Shown piece after piece: positions 8,166 through 15,627 of a stretch of DNA of 64,000 nucleotides (positions are counted from its first letter, which is position 1; each line of letters begins with the position of its first letter). This stretch comes from Stenomitos rutilans HA7619-LM2 (GTDB lineage: Bacteria > Cyanobacteriota > Cyanobacteriia > Leptolyngbyales > Leptolyngbyaceae), in the NCBI GenBank assembly GCA_019358945.1, contig JAHHIE010000021.1:1-64000 (forward strand), read 5' to 3'. A model generated the notes under the pieces. The model saw only the letters and a program-made list of their open reading frames with translations, was not told the DNA's origin and did no database searches. A program made the translations under genes and the position numbers.

Positions 8166-8804
8166 ATGATTGAGACGGTGGTTGAACTTGACCCCAAAAC
8201 GGCGATTTATGATGAAGTGTTGCCTGCGCGGAAACCCTGGGCAAAGGTGATGGAAAAAGGACAAGTACTGCGAATTGTGGATTTGGGTGGCAATCAGGCG
8301 GTGGATTTTCTGGTGTACAACGCGGATGATCCGAGTGAGCGGTACAGTGCGCCGGATACGATTCGCGGCCAGGGCAATATTTTCATCACGACGGGTACAA
8401 AGCTGTATTCCAACGATGGGAATGTGCTGATGACCGTGCTGAACGATACGTGTGGACGGCACGATACATCGGGTGGCGCGTGTAGTTGTGAGAGCAATTC
8501 GGTGCGCTTTGGCCTGGATAAGAAATGGCAGCACGCCTGTGTGGAAAATTTTCTCTATGCCATCAAGGATTACGGCTTGGGCAAACGGGATATGACCAGC
8601 AACATCAACTTTTTTATGAATGTGCCTGTGAGTGAAGATGGCACTCTCGAAATTGTGGATGGTATTTCCGATCCTGGTAGCATCGTTGACTTGCAAGCGG
8701 AGATGAATACGCTGGTAGCAATTTCTAATTGTCCGCAAATGAATAACCCGTGCAATGGCTACAATCCCACACCGATTCAACTTATCATTTGGGACGCGGT
8801 GTAG
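8166..8804 (+). CDS. UAAP2 (urea carboxylase-associated, DUF1989); carboxyguanidine deiminase subunit
   Basis: This 212-residue protein is the UAAP2-type partner: YDEVLPARKPWAKVMEKGQVLRIVDLGGNQAVDFLVYNADDPSERYSAPDTIR, then LNDTCGRHDTSGGACSCESNSVR, NFLYAIKDYGLGKRDMTSNINFFMNV and DLQAEMNTLVAISNCPQMNNPCNGYNPTPI. The conserved C, H and D residues probably bind a metal. Together with UAAP1 it would form the carboxyguanidine deiminase complex. A GGAGG element precedes the ATG, and both genes are likely transcribed from the riboswitch leader. No guanidine/urea carboxylase, allophanate hydrolase or transporter is next to the pair in this window. Confidence 0.92.
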   Translation: MIETVVELDPKTAIYDEVLPARKPWAKVMEKGQVLRIVDLGGNQAVDFLVYNADDPSERYSAPDTIRGQGNIFITTGTKLYSNDGNVLMTVLNDTCGRHDTSGGACSCESNSVRFGLDKKWQHACVENFLYAIKDYGLGKRDMTSNINFFMNVPVSEDGTLEIVDGISDPGSIVDLQAEMNTLVAISNCPQMNNPCNGYNPTPIQLIIWDAV

Positions 8805-9310
8805 GGAGACTGAGGGTGCAGCGACGAGATCGCATCGCTGCATCGTCTGCTGAATTATTGCTGCTTTTCCCAGAATTAACTATAGGCAAACGTTTAAGGT
8901 CGATCGCACTCGTTACGCTTGCCGCAACCCGACTTTCATCCATCGCTCAAACCAATCCTGTTGATGACGCGATCGAGCCAAAGTCAGGTTCGATGGTTTG
9001 CGTTAAGAGACACCACAACGCGGACTACAGCGGTTTTCACCTTAATTAGCTGTGATGATCTTTATAGTGGACTCTATGATTACCTTGTAGTAGATGCCGA
9101 TGGATGGGTTAGTAATGGACTTGTAGAGACTGGTGGACATGCGCTCAACCCATCACTAAACGGACAAGAGGGCCGACACCTTTTTCGACAAAGTAGCTGA
9201 TTGATGCGTTACGCTACCACTAACCTTTCTCTGTCGTAGCGCTTGACTGCGTGCAGTCGGGTTCTATGCCTTGAGAATACATTTATTTAGAGTGCTAAAA
9301 GGCGAGACTG
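8805..9310. other. Intergenic region with possible gene remnant
   Basis: No intact gene is seen. On the plus strand near 9050-9200 a short open stretch reads CDDLYSGLYDYLVVDADGW and ends SLNGQEGRHLFRQSS. It has protein-like composition but no credible start or recognised family, so it may be the tail of a decayed gene. The rest probably holds the promoter of the oxidoreductase at 9311. Confidence 0.4.
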
Positions 9311-11581
9311 ATGGATACACCCACGCAACCCCTGCCCCCGTTCCACCAGACAAACGAGGAAACTCCCGCGATCGGCGGCGGCCCCTCCGTGATCGAATAC
9401 TGGGCTAAACATACGCTGTCGCCTGAAGGACCTAAATTATGGGAAACGTTGTTGCATCATAGTGCGTGTCTGTCGTGTTCCTGGGGGACAGGTGGGCAAA
9501 AGGGCGGTTTTACCAACGAAGAAGGTGAAAAGCTCCAGCGCTGCATGAAGAGCGTAGAGGCAATTTCGGCAGAGTTGAAGCCCGCGATCGCGCCTCAGTT
9601 TTTTGAGCAACACAGCATCCATGACCTGCAAAAACTCACCTCAATGGAAGCCGATCGCCTGGGACGGTGGAGTTTTCCGGTTATTCTCCGAGCAGGCAAA
9701 TCCCACTACGAGCGCATCTCTTGGGACGAAATCTACGCGATCGCCGAAGCGGCCTTCCGCAAACCGCCAGAGCGAGTGGCATCCTACAGCTCGGGGCGAT
9801 CGTCCAACGAAGCGGCCTATCTGCTGCAACTGATGATTCGGGCACTAGGGTCAAATAATTTGGCGGACTGTTCCGACCTTTGCCATGCGCCTTCTACTAC
9901 GGGGCTAAAGCAAATGTTTGGCACCAACACCTCGATGGTCAGCCTGGAAAACCTCAAAAAGGCTGACTGTGTGGTGCTGGCAGGTGCAAACTCAGCCTAC
10001 AACCATCCTCGCTTGATGAACGAATTGATCAAACTGCGCGATCGCGGTGCCAGGATCATTGTGATTAATCCCATGATGGAAATTGGGTTGGTTAAGTTTG
10101 GCTCACCAGCTTTTCCCACCTCGCTCGTGCAAGGTGCAGAAATTTCGTCCCTCTACCTGCAACCCATTCCTGGTAGCGATGTAGCGCTGTTTATCGGCAT
10201 TCAAAAGTCGCTGATTGAACAGGGCTTAATCAAAGAAGACTATCTCAAAGCGCACACTGAAGGCTGGGAAGCGATCGTCGAACAGGCGCGATCGACCACA
10301 TGGGATACCATCACTGAAACCTGTGGCGTTTCACAGCCAGAGATTGAGGCTGCCGCAACCATCATCGGCACCTCAGAACGAGTCGTCTTTGGCTGGGCAA
10401 TGGGCATCACGCAGCACGTCAACGGCGTTGATAACGTCTTTAGCATTGCCAACACTGCCTTGATGACAGGGAATGCGGGTAAAGAAGGGGCAGGCACCAT
10501 GCCTGTGCGAGGACATTCTAACGTGCAGGGCTTTGGCTCGATGGGTGTCACCGTCAAGCTGAGAAAGGAAATCCAGGAAGCGCTGGAAAAGCTGCTGGGA
10601 CGACCGCTCAGCAAAGTGCAGGGCTACCATACCCGCGATTTAATCGAAGCGGGAGACGCTGGTAAGGTCGATACGTTGCTGTGTCTGGGGGGCAACCTCT
10701 ATGGCGCAAACCCCGATTCTACCCAGGCGAAACGCGCGATCGGCAACATTGAAACCGTCATCTACGTCGCCACCAAGCCAAATCTAGGACATTTCAACGG
10801 CTTGGCGAAACAAAACACGATCGTCATTCCCGTCCTGAACCGCTTTGAAAATCCGCATAAAGTCACGACCGAATCAGGCAACAACTTTGTCCGTTTAAGC
10901 GATGAAGGCAAAACGCATCTGAAACACGCCGATCTGATCTCGGAAGTGGAGTTTCTCACCACGCTCGCCCATCGCATTCTAGGCAACGATCCTGTCGATT
11001 GGCGCAAATTGCAGGACACCCGCTACGTTCGCCAACTGATTGCCCAAACCATTCCCGGTTACGAGAAGATTGGCGCGATCGATGAGACCCAAGAGGAGTT
11101 CACGATCGGCGGGCGCATCTTCACCGAACCGAAGTTTGCTACCCCATCGGGGAAAGCCTCGATGTTTGTCACACCCCTCCCGAAGCTGACGCTGCCTGAA
11201 CCCCAGGAGTTCGACGCATCAGGGGCAGCAAATGGCATTGTCTTGGCGCTGATGACAGGACGCAGCTACTCTCAACACAACACCGTTGTCTACAAAATTG
11301 GCGACCACTATCGAGGGATGCCTCACCGCAACTGCATCTTAATGAACCGCCAGGATGCTGAACAGGCTGGCTTTCAAGCACACCAGTGTGTCACAGTCCA
11401 GGGCGATGCAGGCAAACTTGAAAATGTGGAAGTCATCTATGGTGCGGTTCGTCCCGGTGCCGCTGTGATGTTTTACCCCGAAGTGAATGTCGTCTTTAAG
11501 GCAAAAATCGAGACGCGATCGGGCACCCCAGCCTACAAGCGAGTTCCCGTCTTCGTTCATGCCGCCAGTGCAGTCAGTTAA
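9311..11581 (+). CDS. FdhF/YdeP-family molybdopterin oxidoreductase
   Basis: This 756-residue protein belongs to the molybdopterin oxidoreductase superfamily, FdhF/YdeP branch. An N-terminal CLSCSWGTGG carries a CxxC pair. The central molybdopterin-binding core includes SYSSGRSSNEAAYLLQLMIRALGSNN, DLCHAPSTTGLKQMFG, GANSAYNHPRLMNELI, TGNAGKEGAGTMPVRGHSNVQG and LLCLGGNLYGANPD. The C-terminal dinucleotide-binding domain has LMTGRSYSQHNT and MNRQDAEQAG. Enzymes of this type are formate-dehydrogenase-like redox enzymes, but the YdeP subgroup has no firmly established substrate. The Cys in DLCHAP may be a metal ligand. Its position about 500 bases after the UAAP pair may indicate a related catabolic role, but it has its own upstream gap. 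Confidence 0.85.
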   Translation: MDTPTQPLPPFHQTNEETPAIGGGPSVIEYWAKHTLSPEGPKLWETLLHHSACLSCSWGTGGQKGGFTNEEGEKLQRCMKSVEAISAELKPAIAPQFFEQHSIHDLQKLTSMEADRLGRWSFPVILRAGKSHYERISWDEIYAIAEAAFRKPPERVASYSSGRSSNEAAYLLQLMIRALGSNNLADCSDLCHAPSTTGLKQMFGTNTSMVSLENLKKADCVVLAGANSAYNHPRLMNELIKLRDRGARIIVINPMMEIGLVKFGSPAFPTSLVQGAEISSLYLQPIPGSDVALFIGIQKSLIEQGLIKEDYLKAHTEGWEAIVEQARSTTWDTITETCGVSQPEIEAAATIIGTSERVVFGWAMGITQHVNGVDNVFSIANTALMTGNAGKEGAGTMPVRGHSNVQGFGSMGVTVKLRKEIQEALEKLLGRPLSKVQGYHTRDLIEAGDAGKVDTLLCLGGNLYGANPDSTQAKRAIGNIETVIYVATKPNLGHFNGLAKQNTIVIPVLNRFENPHKVTTESGNNFVRLSDEGKTHLKHADLISEVEFLTTLAHRILGNDPVDWRKLQDTRYVRQLIAQTIPGYEKIGAIDETQEEFTIGGRIFTEPKFATPSGKASMFVTPLPKLTLPEPQEFDASGAANGIVLALMTGRSYSQHNTVVYKIGDHYRGMPHRNCILMNRQDAEQAGFQAHQCVTVQGDAGKLENVEVIYGAVRPGAAVMFYPEVNVVFKAKIETRSGTPAYKRVPVFVHAASAVS

Positions 11582-11638
11582 AGGAGTCGGCATTGGGGGG
11601 TTATGCCTGTAGCGGCCTGCTAATCGCCAAACCGTGCT

Positions 11639-12319
11639 TTAGTAAGGCACTTCGGCAGGCCCATCATAGCCGCACATGCCCATTCGAGGAGAGTTGACCA
11701 GCGGTATCGGCTCGCCATAGTTGGTGTGCGGATGGGTTTTAGTGTGTCGATCGCACAATGTACCGTCTGTCTGATCTTCTGCCAGACATTCCATACACAA
11801 ATGCGTTGCAGGCTGATCACATTTAATGCAGGTATACTCTGGCATGTTGTTGCGTGCCATCAGCGCGATCGGCTTTGAGGTGGTAGGCTTACCCTCGCGC
11901 TTTGCCACACCTTTTACGATCGTTTCGGACGACGTGCCAAAATCATAAATGTGGGTGAGTTCACTCCCCAGCTTAAACACCTCACCGAGTTTCCGCCGCT
12001 TGCCGACTTCACGCGCGAAGCCGCCCTCTAACGAAAATTGGCTCATGTGCCCACAACACTCCAGCCAGATTGCCCGCAAATAATCGTCCAGATCTTGCAA
12101 GCTCTTAGAACCGCGCATTTCTAGATCCAGCCAAAAGTCTTTGCTGTAAGCATCCTGAACACGTAAGTGGTAGAGTTCTTCACTGTTACCTTTTTTGTCC
12201 TCAGCCTTCGCGATCGCCTCCTGCCGTCCCGGACACGTCACCAGATGTTTGGTCATCCCCGCCTTAGAAAGCTCTTTGCCACAATAAGCACAGGTTCCTT
12301 TCGATTGCTTACGAGCCAC
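11639..12319 (-). CDS. pRiA4b ORF-3-like protein with zinc fingers
   Basis: This 226-residue protein has an N-terminal zinc finger (CAYCGKELSKAGMTKHLVTC) and a middle region resembling the IS1096/plasmid pRiA4b ORF-3 domain (FWLDLEMRGSKSLQDLDDYLRAIWLECCGHMSQF, then LGSELTHIYDFGTSSET). A C-terminal cysteine-rich segment, CIKCDQPATHLCMECL followed by CDRHTKTHPH, probably forms a second zinc module. The domain is common in bacteria and has no known activity. The start is GTG at 12319. It is convergent with the oxidoreductase gene. Confidence 0.75.
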   Translation of the reverse strand: MARKQSKGTCAYCGKELSKAGMTKHLVTCPGRQEAIAKAEDKKGNSEELYHLRVQDAYSKDFWLDLEMRGSKSLQDLDDYLRAIWLECCGHMSQFSLEGGFAREVGKRRKLGEVFKLGSELTHIYDFGTSSETIVKGVAKREGKPTTSKPIALMARNNMPEYTCIKCDQPATHLCMECLAEDQTDGTLCDRHTKTHPHTNYGEPIPLVNSPRMGMCGYDGPAEVPY

Positions 12320-12492
12320 GATCGCGCGCCTCCCTCTTCCTCACTGCCAATTCTATTCTCTCCTAACGGGTAGAATTATGGCGGATTCCGAGCGCTTTTG
12401 ACCGTTCATGCCTATGGTTTTAGAAGACGTTCTACACCATTGATCAAGCGATCGAGCCTAAAGCTGTTAAAGAATTGGTGACTGTAAGAGGC

Positions 12493-13071
12493 TTACTGTC
12501 CCACAGGTTCAGTGCTTGTGGCGCAAGTCATGGACGCATCGCTGAGAACGGGTTGCTCTGCCTCACCAAGTTGTGCCGTTTTGGCTCGACAGAGAGCGGT
12601 TTCGACCTTTGCGTTATTGGTGCCACCCTGGGTAAGCGCTGCCATCCCCACATACGGTCGCAAGCTGCTACTCAGCGCCTTAGCATCATGCACGGCATAT
12701 TGATTACCAGCGCTATCAAGATGAATCGAATAGCTGTAATTTGGGCTGTTATAGAGTACAACACCCAACGCGCTAGCACTATCAGCAAAACGGGCGTGTT
12801 CTAGCATGTAGCCTTGCTGTGCCCGGTTGAGCGTGCCAAGATACATGCTTGCCTCCACCTGCTTTGCTTTGCTGGTTTGATTCAGAAAAGAGGGGAGTGC
12901 GATCGCCGCCAAGATGCCGCTAATCACCAGCACGATCGTCACTTCCAGTAAAGTAAACCCCTCCTCTTGCTGCCGTTGCCGCCGCCATAACCAAGCCTCT
13001 AGACCTGTCTCCACAGAAAAAACTCCCGGTGAATCTTCCTGAATGCGCTTAACCAACCTCAACCGTTGCAA
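12493..13071 (-). CDS. Type IV pilin-like protein
   Basis: This is a pseudopilin or pilin with the class III signal EEG|FTLLEVTIVLVISGILAAIALPSFL, where prepilin peptidase would cut before the phenylalanine; Glu+5 is present. The globular part carries four cysteines and a LNRAQQGYMLEHARFADS segment typical of cyanobacterial PilA-like proteins. The leader is unusually long (about 38 residues) if the TTG at 13071 is used; later TTG (13062) or GTG (13014) codons are possible, and an AAGGAG lies immediately before 13071. It would be exported and assembled into a pilus or related fibre. Confidence 0.82.
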   Translation of the reverse strand: MQRLRLVKRIQEDSPGVFSVETGLEAWLWRRQRQQEEGFTLLEVTIVLVISGILAAIALPSFLNQTSKAKQVEASMYLGTLNRAQQGYMLEHARFADSASALGVVLYNSPNYSYSIHLDSAGNQYAVHDAKALSSSLRPYVGMAALTQGGTNNAKVETALCRAKTAQLGEAEQPVLSDASMTCATSTEPVGQ

Positions 13072-13109
13072 CTCCTTCTCAGCAAAGCAAAGCTAGCATT
13101 GAAAGGAGT

Positions 13110-13135
13110 GTGCTCTTTGCCCATAGAAAGAGCAC
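13110..13135. other. Hairpin upstream of pilin-like gene
   Basis: GTGCTCTTT (13110-13118) and AAAGAGCAC (13127-13135) form a nine-base-pair stem with an eight-base loop. It sits in the untranslated region upstream of the minus-strand pilin-like gene and might affect its mRNA stability or translation. Confidence 0.4.
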
Positions 13136-13325
13136 CGGGTTGCTTACATTGAGTTAAAGGCCGTCAACCTTTCAATCCCTTCTACAGCAACTTCTGTAAA
13201 AACCAGGACGTTTTTGGTAAAGTGCGTCAGCAAATTTACGGTGTGAATGTCTTATTTGTGTGAAGTTAGATCGGTGTCATACGCAGACAAACAGCAGTTA
13301 GATCTTTGCCATGAACCATTGCACT

Positions 13326-13805
13326 TCAATCGTCTGTCTGCCCGTTAGAGGCTGACTTTGCTCGCTTTAGCTCCAGGCACTTTGCGACAGCAGCGTTGTA
13401 AGCGATCAGGTAGTCTTTGCCACCCAGCATCAAATCGCCGTAATACTCGTAAGGCGCTGCCCCATAAATAGGTAACGGATCATCTTCGGGATAGTCTTCC
13501 TTCGCCTCTTCAATCGCGGCTTTAAGTTGCTTCACCGTAAGCTGTTGGGCGGAGAAATAATGGAGCGATGAAGCCGGACGATTGAGATGGGGCAAGGTGG
13601 GATCAAGAATGCGATCGTCCAGCTCAATCCAGCTATGCTCCAGTGGCGCGTGAGGATGACCAGAAAAGGCTAAAAAACCCTGCACGTACTTCGCCCCAGT
13701 CGTTGCTAAGGCAGCGCGGTAGGCATTATCAAAAGGGCTTTTAGCTTTGCTTTTAAGGCGAGTCGCAAGGTCGATCGACTGCTCTGCATCCAACGGTTTA
13801 TTCAT
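13326..13805 (-). CDS. Conserved-looking hypothetical protein, 159 residues
   Basis: I do not recognise a family. The protein is soluble, acidic in its C-terminal half and lacks a signal peptide. The segment KYVQGFLAFSGHPHAPLEHSWIELDDRILDPTL resembles sequence in small proteins that describe a substrate-like strand with a conserved HSWIE...D pattern, reminiscent of transglutaminase-like or peptidase folds, but no catalytic cysteine is evident. It starts at an ATG and is transcribed leftward toward the pilin-like gene across a 254-base gap. Confidence 0.65.
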   Translation of the reverse strand: MNKPLDAEQSIDLATRLKSKAKSPFDNAYRAALATTGAKYVQGFLAFSGHPHAPLEHSWIELDDRILDPTLPHLNRPASSLHYFSAQQLTVKQLKAAIEEAKEDYPEDDPLPIYGAAPYEYYGDLMLGGKDYLIAYNAAVAKCLELKRAKSASNGQTDD

Positions 13806-13846
13806 GGCGATCGTCTAGAGTCTCCTGCTCTAAACAATAGCGTCTC

Positions 13847-13948
13847 ATACCGATTTAAAGAATGACGGCTACAGATCAATCGGTGGGTAGGGGCAAGGCA
13901 ATGCCTTGCCCCTACAGGATGTATCGCATTTTCAATTCAAATTGGTAT
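13847..13948. repeat. 102-bp MITE-like repeat, copy A
   Basis: The element begins ATACCGATTT and ends AAATTGGTAT, giving imperfect inverted ends, and has a palindromic core (GGGGCAAGGCAATGCC and its complement). Two further copies of exactly 102 bases occur at 56065-56166 (opposite orientation) and 57169-57270. It has no coding capacity. Ends with TA suggest mobilisation by an IS630/mariner-type transposase, which is inference. Confidence 0.9.
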
Positions 13949-14084
13949 CACACCACTATTCTGTTTGATCACCAAATGGGTTGGGTGCAAACTATCAACG
14001 GTCAGTGACTAGCCGTATGGCGCATGTGGCTTAATGGGGCTAGGCCACTTTGATCTCTGTCATAAGAGGTATGGTTAGAGCAAA

Positions 14085-14170
14085 CCTGTGGTACTATCTT
14101 AAGAGTGTGAGGAGTACGAATCAGAAAGCCCCTGGAGTCGAAACAAGGACAGACGCCCAGGGGCTTTTTG
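14085..14170 (+). ncRNA. Candidate small RNA with intrinsic terminator
   Basis: Between two leftward genes, the plus strand has a -10-like TACTAT (about 14092-14097), a short unpaired stretch GTGTGAGGAGT, and a strong terminator in which AGCCCCTGG (14127-14135) pairs with CCAGGGGCT (14157-14165), followed by a run of five T. No open frame fits the interval. The stretch GTGTGAGGAGT is the exact complement of the conserved ACTCCTCACAC segment of the cyanobacterial sRNA Yfr1, so this transcript may be a Yfr1 target or decoy. Family membership is unknown; the 5' end is approximate. Confidence 0.6.
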
Positions 14171-14459
14171 CTGCCCATTTTTGCTGCTCCCCCTTTTTAG
14201 TCGTCAATTTTTAGAGAAAACGCCACCGAAGAATGACGCGTTACCCGTAAGACTACTGAAAGAGTAAATGTCATTTCGCTGTTTACACACGCAACGCTTG
14301 TCAATTTTTGACTCTGTGACTATGCCCTTGCTGATAGCCTTGCGCTGCTTTGACACTGCCTGTTGTCTTAATTGAAAGAGATGACGACAAAATTGAGGAC
14401 TACTGAGTTTTGAATTGAAGACGATCGCCCTTCTCTATACGTCATTTGCTCTACAATCC

Positions 14460-14876
14460 TTAACTTCCGATCAGGTGAACAACTAATTCACGGGTGTGAC
14501 CGTGCTGGCGATGTTCCCAAAGGTAAATACCTTGCCAGGTGCCTAGCATCAGACGACCATTGGCGATCGGAATTTGCTCCGATGTCTTGGTTAGCGCGGT
14601 GCGGATGTGGGCAGGCATATCGTCGGGTCCTTCGGTGCTGTGGATGTAGTTTTCCCACTCTGGCACCAGTTTGGCAAAAAAGTTTTCGAGATCCTGTAAC
14701 ACATCCGGATCGGCATTTTCTTGGATCAGCAGACTTGCCGACGTGTGACGCAGAAAGAGCGTGCAAAGTCCGGTTTGGATTTGCGATTCGGTGACGATCG
14801 CTTGCACTTTCTGTGTAATTCTAGCCATCGATTTCCCTCTGGTCGATAGTTTTAGCACCTGTTGATAGTGAGTCAT
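14460..14876 (-). CDS. yjbQ: YjbQ/UPF0047 family protein
   Basis: This 138-residue protein matches the YjbQ/UPF0047 family over its whole length: GLCTLFLRHTSASLLIQENADPDVLQDLENFF, then HSTEGPDDMPAHIRTALT and the C-terminal GTWQGIYLWEHR..GHTRELVVHLIG. Family members can act as a minor thiamine phosphate synthase when overproduced, and the clustered histidines bind metal; the physiological role is uncertain. The ATG at 14876 is preferred to a TTG one codon upstream. It stands next to, and in the same direction as, the small gene at 14901-15254, with 24 bases between them, so they may be cotranscribed. Confidence 0.92.
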   Translation of the reverse strand: MTHYQQVLKLSTRGKSMARITQKVQAIVTESQIQTGLCTLFLRHTSASLLIQENADPDVLQDLENFFAKLVPEWENYIHSTEGPDDMPAHIRTALTKTSEQIPIANGRLMLGTWQGIYLWEHRQHGHTRELVVHLIGS

Positions 14877-14900
14877 CAAAGTTCTCTAGTAGACAACACC

Positions 14901-15254
14901 TCAGTACGTTCGCCCTGGCACCTTTTCAGCTTGAGGCTGTTTGGCCTCAGGCTCACCCAATCGAAATGGCTCAGTGTGCTTAAGTTCATTCAAGAGTTTA
15001 TCCAGATGATTGCTGGGATTTACACTGTCAATACCAGCAACCGTCGGTTGCTTTAACAAACTGTGATTTGGCGTATCAGCGTAAACATACCAACGCCCAT
15101 TAATTTTGAAATAGTGATGGTGAGAATCTGGAGAATCTGGCTCAAGCGCCTCCCAGGCGATCGCTTCCAGCAACCTGATGGTTTGACCAGACTCTTGATA
15201 TCTATAATACTGTCCATTTTTCGGATGAAATTTGATCGGTGACCAGTCCGTCAT
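14901..15254 (-). CDS. Hypothetical protein, 117 residues
   Basis: No family is recognised. The sequence is polar and aromatic-rich, with a beta-strand-like N-terminal half (WSPIKFHPKNGQYYRYQESGQTIRLLE, YFKINGRWYVYAD) and a flexible tail ending VPGRTY. There is no signal peptide or membrane segment. It begins at an ATG and lies just upstream of yjbQ on the same strand, so the two probably share a transcript. Confidence 0.6.
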   Translation of the reverse strand: MTDWSPIKFHPKNGQYYRYQESGQTIRLLEAIAWEALEPDSPDSHHHYFKINGRWYVYADTPNHSLLKQPTVAGIDSVNPSNHLDKLLNELKHTEPFRLGEPEAKQPQAEKVPGRTY

Positions 15255-15458
15255 AGTAAGCTCTCCAACTTCTATACATATGCCACCCTGCGTTTATGAA
15301 ACAATTTTAGGAGTGGTAGTGGAGCGCCACGTAATTATACGGAAGCTATACACAGGCTTTGCAAGATTAATAACCGGATTTAAGCGGTTTCTCTGTTTTG
15401 CCTACGCATAATCGCTTAGAGCTTTAGCTAGCTGCGATTTAATTCACCTCTTGTAGAT

Positions 15459-15501
15459 CCGTTTGTATGACTGTGCGTGTCACGTCCAGTCATACAAACG
15501 G
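15459..15501. other. Perfect 15-bp inverted repeat downstream of psaB
   Basis: CCGTTTGTATGACTG (15459-15473) and CAGTCATACAAACGG (15487-15501) form a perfect 15-bp stem with a 13-base loop. No T run follows on either strand, so it is not a simple intrinsic terminator. It lies between the psaB terminator and the gene ending at 15254 and might be an operator, an RNA processing site or a small mobile-element end. Confidence 0.7.
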
Positions 15502-15553
15502 AGCTGTCGTGAAATCGGTTTAAGTCGGTGTGCCAATTTTTTGCTTCTGGCTC

Positions 15554-15598
15554 AAAAGCAACAACCCCTCGCCATAGATGACAAGGGGTTGCTGCTTA
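15554..15598 (-). terminator. Intrinsic terminator of psaAB
   Basis: On the minus strand AGCAGCAACCCCT pairs with AGGGGTTGTTGCT and is followed by TTTTG. It starts about 30 bases after the psaB stop codon and should end the psaA-psaB transcript. Confidence 0.8.
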
Positions 15599-15627
15599 CT
15601 GCTTACGCAATCTCTTTTTAGACAACG

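Noticed and set aside
8058..8843. 261-codon open frame on the minus strand across UAAP2
   Set aside because: Antisense to a well-matched DUF1989 gene and with shadow-type composition.
14085..14170. Yfr1 gene on the minus strand
   Set aside because: The strand contains ACTCCTCACAC but no terminator hairpin or T run follows it; the terminator fits the plus strand only.
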